Shown here piece after piece: positions 46,415-55,875 of a DNA stretch of 64,000 nt. This DNA comes from Pseudomonas sp. RIT-PI-q (GTDB taxonomy: Bacteria > Pseudomonadota > Gammaproteobacteria > Pseudomonadales > Pseudomonadaceae), in contig NZ_LHPC01000025.1 in NCBI RefSeq assembly GCF_001297125.1, forward strand, positions 124,001 to 188,000. The letters are read 5' to 3'. The notes under the pieces are model-generated. The model was not told where the DNA came from. It did not search any database and saw nothing but the letters and a program-made list of their open reading frames with translations. The translations under genes and the position numbers were made by a program. Position 1 is the stretch's first letter; every line of letters starts with the position of its first letter.

Positions 46415-49285
46415 ATGACCCTCAGCTCCGACCTGTCGGGCCCCACTGTGGAGCCCCGGGTTATCCGTAAACAGTACGCCATGGAAATGGCGGTCGAACG
46501 CACGCGCCTGCTTTACCAGGGCTCGCTATTGCCCACGCTGTTCATGTTGATCAATGGTCTGGTCTGCGCCGGGTTGCTCTGGAGTCCGCAGCGCTACTTC
46601 CTGGTCAGCGTCTGGCTGGTGTGGTTGTTGTCGCTGGTGGCGCTGCGGGTGATTCAGGTAGCGGCCTTCGACTCGGCGATTCCCAACCGGCAGGCCCATC
46701 CGATCTGGCGTCGTATGTTTTTGCTCGGCTCAGGCCTCACCGGCTTGACCCTGGCCGGTGCCGGCATTGCGCTGGTCCCTGCGGATAACTTCATGCAGCA
46801 AGCCTGGGTGTTCGGCCTGATTGGTGCCGCGGCCCTCTCGGCCAGCGTTGCCTACGCCGTCAGCCTGCCAGCCTTCCTGTCCTTTACCTTGCCCTGTCTG
46901 TTGCCGGCCATCGGCTATCTATTTTGGGGCGGCGATGAGCAGGGGCAGGGTTGGGGCTGGTTCGGCCTGATTCTGCTGGGTGCGTTGAGCGTCGTCGCCT
47001 GGCAGGTCAACCGGTTGATCGATAGCGGGCTGTTGCGGCGCTTTCAGAATCAGGCGCTGATCGAGCATTTACAGCAGGCGCAAAGCTGCAGCGACCAGCT
47101 CAATCAAAAGCTGGCCAAGGAAATCGACCAACGCCGTCGTGCCGAAGACGAACTGCGGGAGATTCAGATCGACCTGGAAAGCCGTGTCGCCCAGCGCAGC
47201 CTGGAACTGGACGCCGCCAACCAGGCCCTGAGCAAGAGCGAGGCGCGTCTGGCGCTGGCGTTGAAGGCCAGTGAACTGGGCTTGTGGGACTGGAACCTGC
47301 AAACCGATGAAGTCCATCACACCCAGCTTCAAGAGCTGTTCGGCCTGGAGCCTGACTACGTGACGGCGATGCTGCGTCACCTCAAACCGCGTCTGCACCC
47401 GGACGACTTGCCGGCACTGAAGCGTGCGCTGGTCGAGCATTTGAAGGGCCGCACCGAGGATTACCAGATCGAATACCGCGTGCGCCATGGCGACGGTCAT
47501 TGGGTCTGGATCGAGGACCGGGGGCGGGCGGTTGAGCGCAGCGAAAATGGCCGGGTGATCCGCATGGTCGGCACCCGCCGCGACATCAGTATCAGCAAAG
47601 GCCTGGAAGAGCAGCGGCAACTGGCGGCAACCGTTTTCGAGGCGGCCAGCGAAGGTATCGTGATTTTTGACCCCCATTACGCGCTGATCGCGGTCAATCA
47701 AGCTTTCAGCCGGGTCACCGGCTATGACATCGAAGACATGCTCGGGCGTAACGTGGTCGAATTACCGTGCAGTCGCGATGCTCGCCGGCATTACGGGGCG
47801 ATTCATCAGGCGCTGGAACAGCACGGCAGCTGGCAGGGCGAACTGGTGGAAACCCGCAAGAATGGCGAGTTGTATCCTCAATTCTTGCAACTGAATACGG
47901 TGCGCGATGCTCGGGGAAACGTCAGCCATATCGTGGGTTTCTTCGCCGATCTATCGGCTCGTCGTGAATCCGAAGAGCGCATGCGTTACCTGACCCATTA
48001 CGACGAACTGACCGGCCTGGCCAACCGTTCGCTGTTCCGCGAACGGTTAAACGAGGCTCATCAGCGCGTGCGCCAGGGCGTCCACCGCAGCCTCGCGTTG
48101 CTGCATATCAATCTGGATCGCTTCAAGCTGCTCAACGACAGCCTTGGCCATGAAATCGCCGATCAGTTATTGCAGAAAATGGCCCGGCGGCTGGTCAACG
48201 CACTGCCTGAGGCGGACACCATTGCACGTTTGTCCGGCGATGAGTTCGCGGTGTTGTTCAATGCTTACGGCAACCTTTCAAGCCTGGCGCGGGTGGCAAC
48301 ACGCTTGTCGACCAAGCTGCGCTTGCCAGTGACCGTCGATGGCCATGAACTGGTGGTCAGCGCGTCCATGGGCATCAGCCTGTTGCCGGACAACGCGCGG
48401 GAGATTTCTGCATTGGTCAGCCAGTCGAACATGGCCATGCAGCATGCCAAACATCTGGGCGGCAATAATTTCCAGTTCTACACCGACAGCCTGCAGGCCA
48501 GCACGCTGGAGCGCTTGCAACTGGAAAACCAGCTGCGCAAAGCCATCGAAGAAAAGCAGCTGAAGGTGTTTTACCAGCCGAAACTCTGCCTTGCCACGGG
48601 CCGGCTGAATGCCGCCGAAGCGCTGGTGCGCTGGGATCACCCAACCATGGGCCAGGTCCCGCCGGGGGATTTCATCGGGCTGGCCGAGGAAACCGGGCTG
48701 ATTGGTCCCATTGGTGAGTTCGTATTGCGCCAGGCCTGCTGGCAAGCCTGCGAATGGCAGCGCCAGGGGCTTGCGCCGATTCGGGTGTCGGTCAATCTGT
48801 CGGTGCATCAACTGCGTCAGGGCAAATTGGTCAGTCTGGTTCGTCAGGTGCTGGAAGAAACCGGTCTGGCGCCGCACTACCTCGAGCTGGAACTCACTGA
48901 AAGCCAGTTGCTGGACAGCGTCGAGCACATCATCGCGACCTTCCAGCAGTTGCGCGATCTGGGGGTAAAACTGGCGATCGATGATTTTGGCACCGGCTAT
49001 TCGTCCCTGAGCTACCTCAAGCGCATTCCGGTGGATTACGTGAAGATTGATCAGGCGTTTATTCGCGGTCTGGGCGAGGGTAGTGTGGATACGGCGATCA
49101 CCCGGGCGATCATTGCCATGGCTCACGGCCTGTCGTTGAAAGTGGTAGCTGAAGGGGTGGAGCGGCCGGAGCAGCTTGAGTTTCTCAAGGGTGAACACTG
49201 TGATGAGGTGCAGGGATATTTGATCAGCCGGCCGATCGAGGCGGACGGGTTGGCAGCTCTGCTACGGGAGCAAGGCGCAGACTAG
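46415..49285 (+). CDS. Membrane PAS-GGDEF-EAL cyclic-di-GMP protein
   Basis: 956 residues. About six membrane helices (about 40-215) form an N-terminal sensor, then a short coiled coil, PAS 1 (about 270-390, ALKASELGLWDWN to RMVGTRRDI), PAS 2 (about 400-515, TVFEAASEGIVIFDPHY), GGDEF (about 530-695) and EAL (about 705-945). The active-site loop reads SGDEF at 607-611, one change from GGDEF that can still be active. The EAL site is intact: EAL at 735-737 and DDFGTGYSS further on. It could make or degrade c-di-GMP, with phosphodiesterase activity the safer call. The start is ATG 46415; the ribosome binding site is weak. Confidence 0.9.
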   Translation: MTLSSDLSGPTVEPRVIRKQYAMEMAVERTRLLYQGSLLPTLFMLINGLVCAGLLWSPQRYFLVSVWLVWLLSLVALRVIQVAAFDSAIPNRQAHPIWRRMFLLGSGLTGLTLAGAGIALVPADNFMQQAWVFGLIGAAALSASVAYAVSLPAFLSFTLPCLLPAIGYLFWGGDEQGQGWGWFGLILLGALSVVAWQVNRLIDSGLLRRFQNQALIEHLQQAQSCSDQLNQKLAKEIDQRRRAEDELREIQIDLESRVAQRSLELDAANQALSKSEARLALALKASELGLWDWNLQTDEVHHTQLQELFGLEPDYVTAMLRHLKPRLHPDDLPALKRALVEHLKGRTEDYQIEYRVRHGDGHWVWIEDRGRAVERSENGRVIRMVGTRRDISISKGLEEQRQLAATVFEAASEGIVIFDPHYALIAVNQAFSRVTGYDIEDMLGRNVVELPCSRDARRHYGAIHQALEQHGSWQGELVETRKNGELYPQFLQLNTVRDARGNVSHIVGFFADLSARRESEERMRYLTHYDELTGLANRSLFRERLNEAHQRVRQGVHRSLALLHINLDRFKLLNDSLGHEIADQLLQKMARRLVNALPEADTIARLSGDEFAVLFNAYGNLSSLARVATRLSTKLRLPVTVDGHELVVSASMGISLLPDNAREISALVSQSNMAMQHAKHLGGNNFQFYTDSLQASTLERLQLENQLRKAIEEKQLKVFYQPKLCLATGRLNAAEALVRWDHPTMGQVPPGDFIGLAEETGLIGPIGEFVLRQACWQACEWQRQGLAPIRVSVNLSVHQLRQGKLVSLVRQVLEETGLAPHYLELELTESQLLDSVEHIIATFQQLRDLGVKLAIDDFGTGYSSLSYLKRIPVDYVKIDQAFIRGLGEGSVDTAITRAIIAMAHGLSLKVVAEGVERPEQLEFLKGEHCDEVQGYLISRPIEADGLAALLREQGAD

Positions 49286-49349
49286 CGCGGGGGAAACTTC
49301 CCGTCAGGCACCTTGATGGTCTGACGGGACATCTTTAAGCGCTGTGCTG

Positions 49350-49664
49350 TTAGTGGGTAATCAGCACTTTATCAATATGATGCAGCAACTTCCCTTCGTA
49401 GAAGATGCTGACGCCGGTGACATTGGAGTCACCCAATACTTTATATTCAACAACTTTATCAGTTTCGACTTGCAGCGAAATCTCATTGGAATTTTCAAGT
49501 TTCAATTCCAGTCGCAGATCAAAGGATTTGTCTTGAATGGCCGTCATTTCCAGTTTCGGCGTAACGCCTGTGTGCGCAACGGTTACGGTGCCAAAGGTGC
49601 GGAAAGAAGCGGCGCCTGGCATGCGGTCAATTTGTGCGGTCCAATCTTTGGTTTTAATGCTCAT
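49350..49664 (-). CDS. Orphan small protein in AT-rich DNA
   Basis: 104 residues, no signal peptide or membrane helix, predicted soluble and beta-rich (FRTFGTVTVAHTGVTPKLEM, LRLELKLENSNEISLQVE, YKVLGDSNVTGVSIFYEG). The start is ATG 49664, with TGGAG 10 bases upstream. The gene and the 355 bases after its start are clearly richer in A+T than the surroundings, which suggests a recent arrival or a weakly selected orphan. It has no recognised family. Confidence 0.6.
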   Translation of the reverse strand: MSIKTKDWTAQIDRMPGAASFRTFGTVTVAHTGVTPKLEMTAIQDKSFDLRLELKLENSNEISLQVETDKVVEYKVLGDSNVTGVSIFYEGKLLHHIDKVLITH

Positions 49665-50019
49665 AGTGTATAACTCCATTAATTAAGTGATGTTGCTTCC
49701 TGCCCGAGCAATATACCCAACTAAGTTCATTTGTGGTGGGTATATGCAGTTGGTATTTGTAAGGTTGTATGTTTTATGTTGTTGATTGCGTGGCAACTAA
49801 CAAGAGAAACTCAACGTGGTTCGACTAGTTGCCGCCATTACCCTGGAGGGCATGGATCGGTGGCTCGCCTGGTCACTGACGATGAGCGCTACATCGAGCG
49901 CGCGCACCTGAAGTCGAGGGATATGGTTACGCATTGAGCAGGCAAAAAGCCGATTCATGTAGTATAACTACAAGCTTGCTACATCCCCGGCGCCTGCCAA
50001 TAACAAAGAGTCCAGCCCC
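49665..50019. other. AT-rich non-coding stretch with a HexR-type box
   Basis: This 355-base spacer between two divergent genes contains no convincing gene: an open frame at 49731-49937 lacks a good ribosome binding site and any recognisable features. It has low GC and a consensus HexR-like palindrome at 49958-49972 near the RpiR gene. Confidence 0.6.
49958..49972. promoter_or_regulatory. HexR-type operator before the RpiR-family gene
   Basis: TGTAGTATAACTACA fits every position of the consensus TGTARTWWWAYTACA reported for gammaproteobacterial HexR. It lies 47 bases upstream of the RpiR-family start at 50020 and is probably autoregulatory. The match is seen; the assignment to this protein is inferred. 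Confidence 0.65.
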
Positions 50020-50886
50020 TTGAATCTGCTGCAACACATCGCCCAGTCACGCCACCTGTTACGCAAGTCGGAGCTCAAGGTCGCCGACCACGTGCTGCTT
50101 GACCCCGCGGCGGTGATGCACAGCTCCATGGCCGACCTGGCCCACAGCGTAGGTATCAGTGAGCCGACCATCGTGCGGTTTTGCCGCGCCATTGGTTGTT
50201 CCGGTTTCCAGGACTTGAAGTTGAAGCTGGCGCAGAGCCTTGCGGCTGGCGCGAGTTTCGGGCAGTTCGCGATCCATGAAGACGATTCGGTGGCTGACTA
50301 CAGCCTGAAAATCTTCGACACCACGCTGCATACATTGATGGAGGTTCGCGAGAAGCTCGATCCGGTGGAGTTGCAGCGGGCGGTGTCGCTCATGTCTCAG
50401 GCCCAGCGGGTCGAGTTCTATGGTTTTGGCGCATCGGGCGCGGTAGCGGCGGATGCCCAGCACAAGTTCTTCCGTTTGCTGCTGACCGCTGCGGCGTATT
50501 CCGACCCGCACATGCAGGCGATGTCGGCGGTGACCCTGAAGCCAACTGACGTGGCGATCTGTATTTCCCAGTCGGGGCGTTCCAAGGATTTGTTGATCAC
50601 CGCGAATCTGGTGCGCGAAAGCGGCGCTTCGCTGATCACGTTGTGCCCGAGCCAGACGCCCTTGGCGGAGCTGTCGACCGTCAACCTGGCGATCGATGTG
50701 CACGAAGACACTGAAATCTACACGCCGCTAACCTCGCGTATCGCCCACCTGGTGGTGATCGACGTGTTGGCGATGGGCGTGGCCATGGCGCGTGGGCCGA
50801 GCCTGGTCAATCACCTCAAGAGCGTCAAACGCAGCCTTCGCAGTTTGCGCTTGTCGCCCAAATCGGTGAAAGCGCTGGACGACTGA
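50020..50886 (+). CDS. MurR/RpiR-family regulator, HexR-like
   Basis: 288 residues. The N-terminal helix-turn-helix (MADLAHSVGISEPTIVRFCR, about 39-58) is followed by a SIS sugar-phosphate domain (about 120-260, with FYGFGASGAVAADAQHKFFR and ISQSGRSKDLL). HexR proteins respond to KDPG and control central carbon genes. This protein differs from canonical Pseudomonas HexR next to zwf and lies beside pycR-pycA-pycB as PA5438 does in P. aeruginosa, suggesting a link to pyruvate metabolism. The start is TTG 50020 (MNLLQHIAQS) with AAAGAG upstream. Confidence 0.88.
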   Translation: MNLLQHIAQSRHLLRKSELKVADHVLLDPAAVMHSSMADLAHSVGISEPTIVRFCRAIGCSGFQDLKLKLAQSLAAGASFGQFAIHEDDSVADYSLKIFDTTLHTLMEVREKLDPVELQRAVSLMSQAQRVEFYGFGASGAVAADAQHKFFRLLLTAAAYSDPHMQAMSAVTLKPTDVAICISQSGRSKDLLITANLVRESGASLITLCPSQTPLAELSTVNLAIDVHEDTEIYTPLTSRIAHLVVIDVLAMGVAMARGPSLVNHLKSVKRSLRSLRLSPKSVKALDD

Positions 50887-50894
50887 CGTCGTCG

Positions 50895-50913
50895 TAAGGT
50901 CGTTCCGACCTTA
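50895..50913. other. Hairpin after the RpiR gene
   Basis: TAAGGTCG - TTC - CGACCTTA, an 8-bp perfect stem nine bases after the stop codon. No T-run follows. It directly precedes a REP pair and probably protects or ends the message. Confidence 0.5.
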
Positions 50914-50914
50914 A

Positions 50915-51007
50915 TCGCGAGCAGGCTCGCTCCCACAAGGATCGGCGGTGTTGCGCAAAAGGCGTAAACACCACCAAACCCTGTGGGAGCGGGCTTGCCC
51001 GCGAAGG
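50915..51007. repeat. REP pair (inverted), TGTGGGAGC class
   Basis: Arms 50915-50937 (TCGCGAGCAGGCTCGCTCCC...) and 50982-51007 (TGTGGGAGCGGGCTTGCCCG...). The left arm is diverged. It lies between the RpiR gene and the PA3496-like gene. Confidence 0.8.
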
Positions 51008-51127
51008 CATCCTCAAAAACACCCCCTGTCATCTGCCAATATTCACATCGCTGTAACCCACCCGCCGCCAAACCGTCATCCCCAACGTTCATCGTGTAAC
51101 TCCCGTACTCGCCTTGGGAGACTCGAA

Positions 51128-51337
51128 ATGGCCCAGCCCTACGAAGAACGCAACAGCGCTGTCAAAACCCGTCGCCAGCAAGAAGACCAGCGCCGCATGG
51201 AATTTCGCCGCGCTATCGAAGATCGCTGTGAACGCCGTCAGCTTCTGGCCGAGATTGGCGATTTTCCTGATGTAGAGCTCAACTACTGGCAGGCCGCGCC
51301 GGCAACTTCGCGTCGAAACGTTCAACCAGCGCGCTGA
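51128..51337 (+). CDS. Small PA3496-like conserved protein
   Basis: 69-residue basic protein, MAQPYEERNSAVKTRRQQED and so on, with RRMEFRRAIEDRCERRQLL and a FPDVELNYW tail, resembling the short PA3496-type proteins of pseudomonads (a proposed envelope-integrity link; function not established). The start is ATG 51128 with GGGAGA upstream; an upstream in-frame extension to 50948 passes through the REP and is not believed. Its last 59 bases overlap the 3' end of the convergent LysR gene. Confidence 0.65.
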   Translation: MAQPYEERNSAVKTRRQQEDQRRMEFRRAIEDRCERRQLLAEIGDFPDVELNYWQAAPATSRRNVQPAR

Positions 51338-52241
51338 TCTGCACCCGTTCGCTACGAATAAACGCAAGGAATGCGTGAGCCACCGGTGACAGGCGTTTAG
51401 CCTTGGCCTGCACCAGGCACCAGCTGCGGTATAGCGGCAGCTCTTCGACAGGCAACTCGATCAATCCGCCTGTCGCCAACTCAAGGTTCAGGGCGTGACG
51501 CGTCAACAGCGCCACGCCCAGACCCGCCAGCACACATTCACGCTGAGCTTCGGCAGACGAGACCTCCTGGGTCTGGTTGAAGTGCACGCGCTTCTCCTTG
51601 AAATATTCTTCGCACGCCAGCCGCGTCCCGGAGCCGAGTTCGCGCATCAGCAGTGTGTAGGGTTCCAGATCCTGCAAGCGCAGCGGACCCATGTGGCACA
51701 GCGGATGATCCGGTGGTGCCACGGCAACGATCGGGTTGTTGAGGAACGGCAAGAACTCCAGCCCCATGTCCTGCGGCACCATGGACATGATCACCAGGTC
51801 ATCACGGTTGTCCGACAGGCGTCGAATCACCTGCCCGCGATTGACCACCGTCAGTTGCAGGTTCACTTCCGGGTGCTGGCGCTTGAACGCGGCAAACAGG
51901 TGCGGCACGAAATACTTGGCGCTGGATTCCACCGCCAGTTTCAGCTGACCCTGCAACGACCCCTGCATGTCCGAGAGCTGCATATCGAGGTTTTCCAGGC
52001 GCCCGAAAATGTCCCGGCTGGCGCGCTGGAGTGCTTCGGCCGCTTCGGTCATGTAGAGTTTTTTGCCGACGTAATCGAACAAAGGCTGACCAATCAGCTC
52101 CTCAAGTTGACGGATCTGTAGGCTGACAGCCGGTTGTGTGAGAGACATTTCGTCAGCCGCACGGCTGTAGGAGCGCAAATCACAGACTTCGTTGAAAATC
52201 TGCAATTGACGCAATGTCATACGCATCAATGACTTACGCAT
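51279..52241 (-). CDS. pycR: LysR-family regulator of pyruvate carboxylase
   Basis: 320 residues. The N-terminal helix-turn-helix (YSRAADEMSLTQPAVSLQIRQ, about 25-45) is followed by a substrate-binding-like effector domain (about 95-300). It is divergent from pycA with 190 bases between, the same arrangement as P. aeruginosa PA5437 (PycR) beside its pyruvate carboxylase genes. A palindrome at 52279-52294 is a plausible target. Its 3' end overlaps the convergent small gene by 59 bases, so the final residues (LPARPASS) are antisense to that gene's coding region. Confidence 0.88.
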   Translation of the reverse strand: MRKSLMRMTLRQLQIFNEVCDLRSYSRAADEMSLTQPAVSLQIRQLEELIGQPLFDYVGKKLYMTEAAEALQRASRDIFGRLENLDMQLSDMQGSLQGQLKLAVESSAKYFVPHLFAAFKRQHPEVNLQLTVVNRGQVIRRLSDNRDDLVIMSMVPQDMGLEFLPFLNNPIVAVAPPDHPLCHMGPLRLQDLEPYTLLMRELGSGTRLACEEYFKEKRVHFNQTQEVSSAEAQRECVLAGLGVALLTRHALNLELATGGLIELPVEELPLYRSWCLVQAKAKRLSPVAHAFLAFIRSERVQISALVERFDAKLPARPASS

Positions 52242-52278
52242 TATCTAGACGCTCTCGCCGCAGGCTGAAGCATCAACT

Positions 52279-52294
52279 ATAAGTCTTTACTTAT
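52279..52294. promoter_or_regulatory. Inverted repeat ATAAGT-N4-ACTTAT in the pycR/pycA spacer
   Basis: ATAAGTCTTTACTTAT, a 6-4-6 perfect inverted repeat, 37 bases upstream of the pycR start. It contains the T-N11-A type symmetry favoured by LysR regulators. It is a candidate PycR operator for both directions. Confidence 0.5.
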
Positions 52295-52431
52295 GTCTGA
52301 CCCAATAATTAATCATTTTTGTTAATCCCTTGTGGGGGCTAGTGTGGTGCTGCGACCAAATTGAAACATTTGGTCACGCGTCGACCTGGTCTAGCAGGTC
52401 GTGAGTACCACCGGCTCAAGGGAACCTCCAA

Positions 52432-53847
<1,416 letters not shown>

Positions 53848-53858
53848 GGAATAGAACA

Positions 53859-55667
53859 ATGAGCAAGAAGATCCATGTAACCGACACCATCCTGCGCGAC
53901 GCCCACCAATCGCTGCTCGCCACCCGCATGCGCACCGAAGACATGCTGCCGATCTGCGACAAGCTCGACAAAGTCGGCTACTGGTCGCTGGAATGCTGGG
54001 GCGGCGCGACCTTCGACGCCTGCGTACGCTTCCTTAAAGAAGACCCGTGGGAGCGTCTGCGCCAACTGCGCGCTGCGCTGCCTAACACGCGCCTGCAAAT
54101 GCTCCTGCGTGGCCAGAACCTGCTGGGCTACCGCCATTACAGCGATGACGTGGTCAGGGCCTTCGTCGCCAAGGCTGCGGTTAATGGCATCGACGTGTTC
54201 CGCATTTTCGACGCGATGAACGATGTGCGTAACCTGCGTGTGGCTATCGAAGCGGTCAAAGCTGCCGGCAAACACGCCCAGGGCACTATCGCGTACACCA
54301 CCAGCCCGGTGCACACCATCGAGGCCTTCGTCGCCCAAGCCAAGCAAATGGAAGCCATGGGTTGCGACTCGGTGGCGATCAAGGACATGGCCGGCTTGCT
54401 GACCCCGTATGCCACCGGCGAACTGGTCAAGGCATTGAAGTCCGAGCAATCGTTGCCGGTGTTCATTCACTCGCACGATACCGCTGGCCTGGCCGCCATG
54501 TGCCAACTCAAGGCCATCGAAAACGGTGCCGACCATATCGACACCGCGATCTCCAGTTTCGCCTGGGGCACCAGCCACCCGGGCACCGAGTCGATGGTCG
54601 CCGCCCTTAAAGGCAGCGAGTTCGACACTGGCCTGAACCTGGAATTGCTGCAAGAGATCGGCCTGTACTTCTATGCCGTGCGCAAGAAGTACCACCAGTT
54701 CGAAAGCGAATTCACCGCCGTCGACACCCGCGTTCAGGTCAACCAAGTACCGGGCGGGATGATTTCCAACCTGGCCAACCAGTTGAAAGAGCAGGGCGCC
54801 CTGAATCGCATGAGTGAAGTGCTGGCAGAGATTCCGCGCGTTCGTGAAGACCTCGGCTTCCCGCCGCTGGTGACCCCGACCTCGCAGATCGTCGGCACCC
54901 AGGCGTTCTTCAACGTCCTGGCAGGCGAGCGCTACAAGACCATCACCAATGAAGTGAAGCTTTACCTGCAAGGCGGCTACGGCAAGGCGCCGGGCACCGT
55001 GAACGAGAAACTGCGTCGCCAGGCGATCGGCAGCGAAGACGTGATCGACGTGCGTCCAGCCGATCTGCTCAAGCCTGAAATGACGAAGCTGCGTGCCGAA
55101 ATCGGCGCCGTGGCCAAGTCCGAAGAAGACGTGCTGACCTACGCCATGTTCCCGGACATCGGCCGCAAGTTCCTCGAAGAACGTGCTGCGGGCACCCTGA
55201 CACCTGAAGTGCTGTTGCCGATTCCTGAAGCCGGTGGCGTGACCTCGGCCGGTGGCGAAGGCGTGCCGACCGAGTTCGTCATCGACGTCCACGGCGAAAC
55301 CTACCGCGTCGACATCACCGGTGTTGGCGTCAAGGCTGAAGGCAAGCGCCACTTCTACCTGTCCATCGACGGCATGCCGGAAGAAGTGGTGTTCGAACCG
55401 CTCAACGAATTCGTCAGCGGCGGCAGCAGCAAGCGCAAGCAAGCCACTGCACCGGGCCATGTCAGCACCACCATGCCGGGCAACATCGTCGACGTGCTGG
55501 TCAAGGAAGGCGACACCGTCAAGGCTGGCCAGGCTGTGCTGATTACTGAAGCCATGAAGATGGAAACCGAAGTCCAGGCCGCCATTGCCGGCAAAGTCAC
55601 TGCCATTCACGTGGCCAAGGGCGACCGGGTGAATCCGGGCGAAATCCTGATCGAGATCGAAGGCTGA
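53859..55667 (+). CDS. pycB: Pyruvate carboxylase subunit B / oxaloacetate decarboxylase alpha-type
   Basis: 602 residues. The carboxyltransferase TIM barrel (about 5-290, with VTDTILRDAHQSLLATRMRT and the metal/lysine segment GCDSVAIKDMAGLL) is followed by a conserved helical domain and a biotinyl domain whose AMKM motif places the biotin on Lys567. Such genes are often annotated oadA; the linkage to pycA and pycR and the absence of beta/gamma sodium-pump subunits favour pyruvate carboxylase. The start is ATG 53859 with GAGGAA upstream. Confidence 0.93.
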   Translation: MSKKIHVTDTILRDAHQSLLATRMRTEDMLPICDKLDKVGYWSLECWGGATFDACVRFLKEDPWERLRQLRAALPNTRLQMLLRGQNLLGYRHYSDDVVRAFVAKAAVNGIDVFRIFDAMNDVRNLRVAIEAVKAAGKHAQGTIAYTTSPVHTIEAFVAQAKQMEAMGCDSVAIKDMAGLLTPYATGELVKALKSEQSLPVFIHSHDTAGLAAMCQLKAIENGADHIDTAISSFAWGTSHPGTESMVAALKGSEFDTGLNLELLQEIGLYFYAVRKKYHQFESEFTAVDTRVQVNQVPGGMISNLANQLKEQGALNRMSEVLAEIPRVREDLGFPPLVTPTSQIVGTQAFFNVLAGERYKTITNEVKLYLQGGYGKAPGTVNEKLRRQAIGSEDVIDVRPADLLKPEMTKLRAEIGAVAKSEEDVLTYAMFPDIGRKFLEERAAGTLTPEVLLPIPEAGGVTSAGGEGVPTEFVIDVHGETYRVDITGVGVKAEGKRHFYLSIDGMPEEVVFEPLNEFVSGGSSKRKQATAPGHVSTTMPGNIVDVLVKEGDTVKAGQAVLITEAMKMETEVQAAIAGKVTAIHVAKGDRVNPGEILIEIEG

Positions 55668-55700
55668 GTTAACAGCCGGGATCACACCGTTTTAAACCTC

Positions 55701-55727
55701 GGGGGGGCATGTGCTCCCCTTTTTTTT
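55701..55727 (+). terminator. Terminator of pycA-pycB
   Basis: GC-rich stem from GGGGGGGC at 55701 pairing with GCTCCCCT, followed by a run of eight T. It lies 33 bases after the stop codon. Confidence 0.88.
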
Positions 55728-55747
55728 GTGCGCCGATCAAATCGTTC

Positions 55748-55852
55748 CCTGTAGGAGCTGTCGAGTGAAACGAGGCTGCGATCTTTTGATTCTGTTTTTT
55801 AAAAGCAAGATCAAAAGATCGCAGCCTCGTTTCACTCGACAGCTCCTACAGG
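55748..55852. repeat. Long perfect inverted repeat of REP type
   Basis: Arms 55748-55790 and 55810-55852 are exact complements over 43 bases (beginning CCTGTAGGAGCTGTCGAGTG), with a 19-base AT-rich loop. It lies between the convergent pycB and first autotransporter genes. The outer part is REP sequence. The inner CGAGTGAAACGAGGCTGCG part is not in the other REPs of this window. Confidence 0.9.
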
Positions 55853-55875
55853 ATTTGTGTTGAGTCAGTGGAAGA

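Noticed and set aside
49731..49937. Possible small gene in the AT-rich spacer
   Set aside because: No ribosome binding site, no recognisable features, unusual composition.
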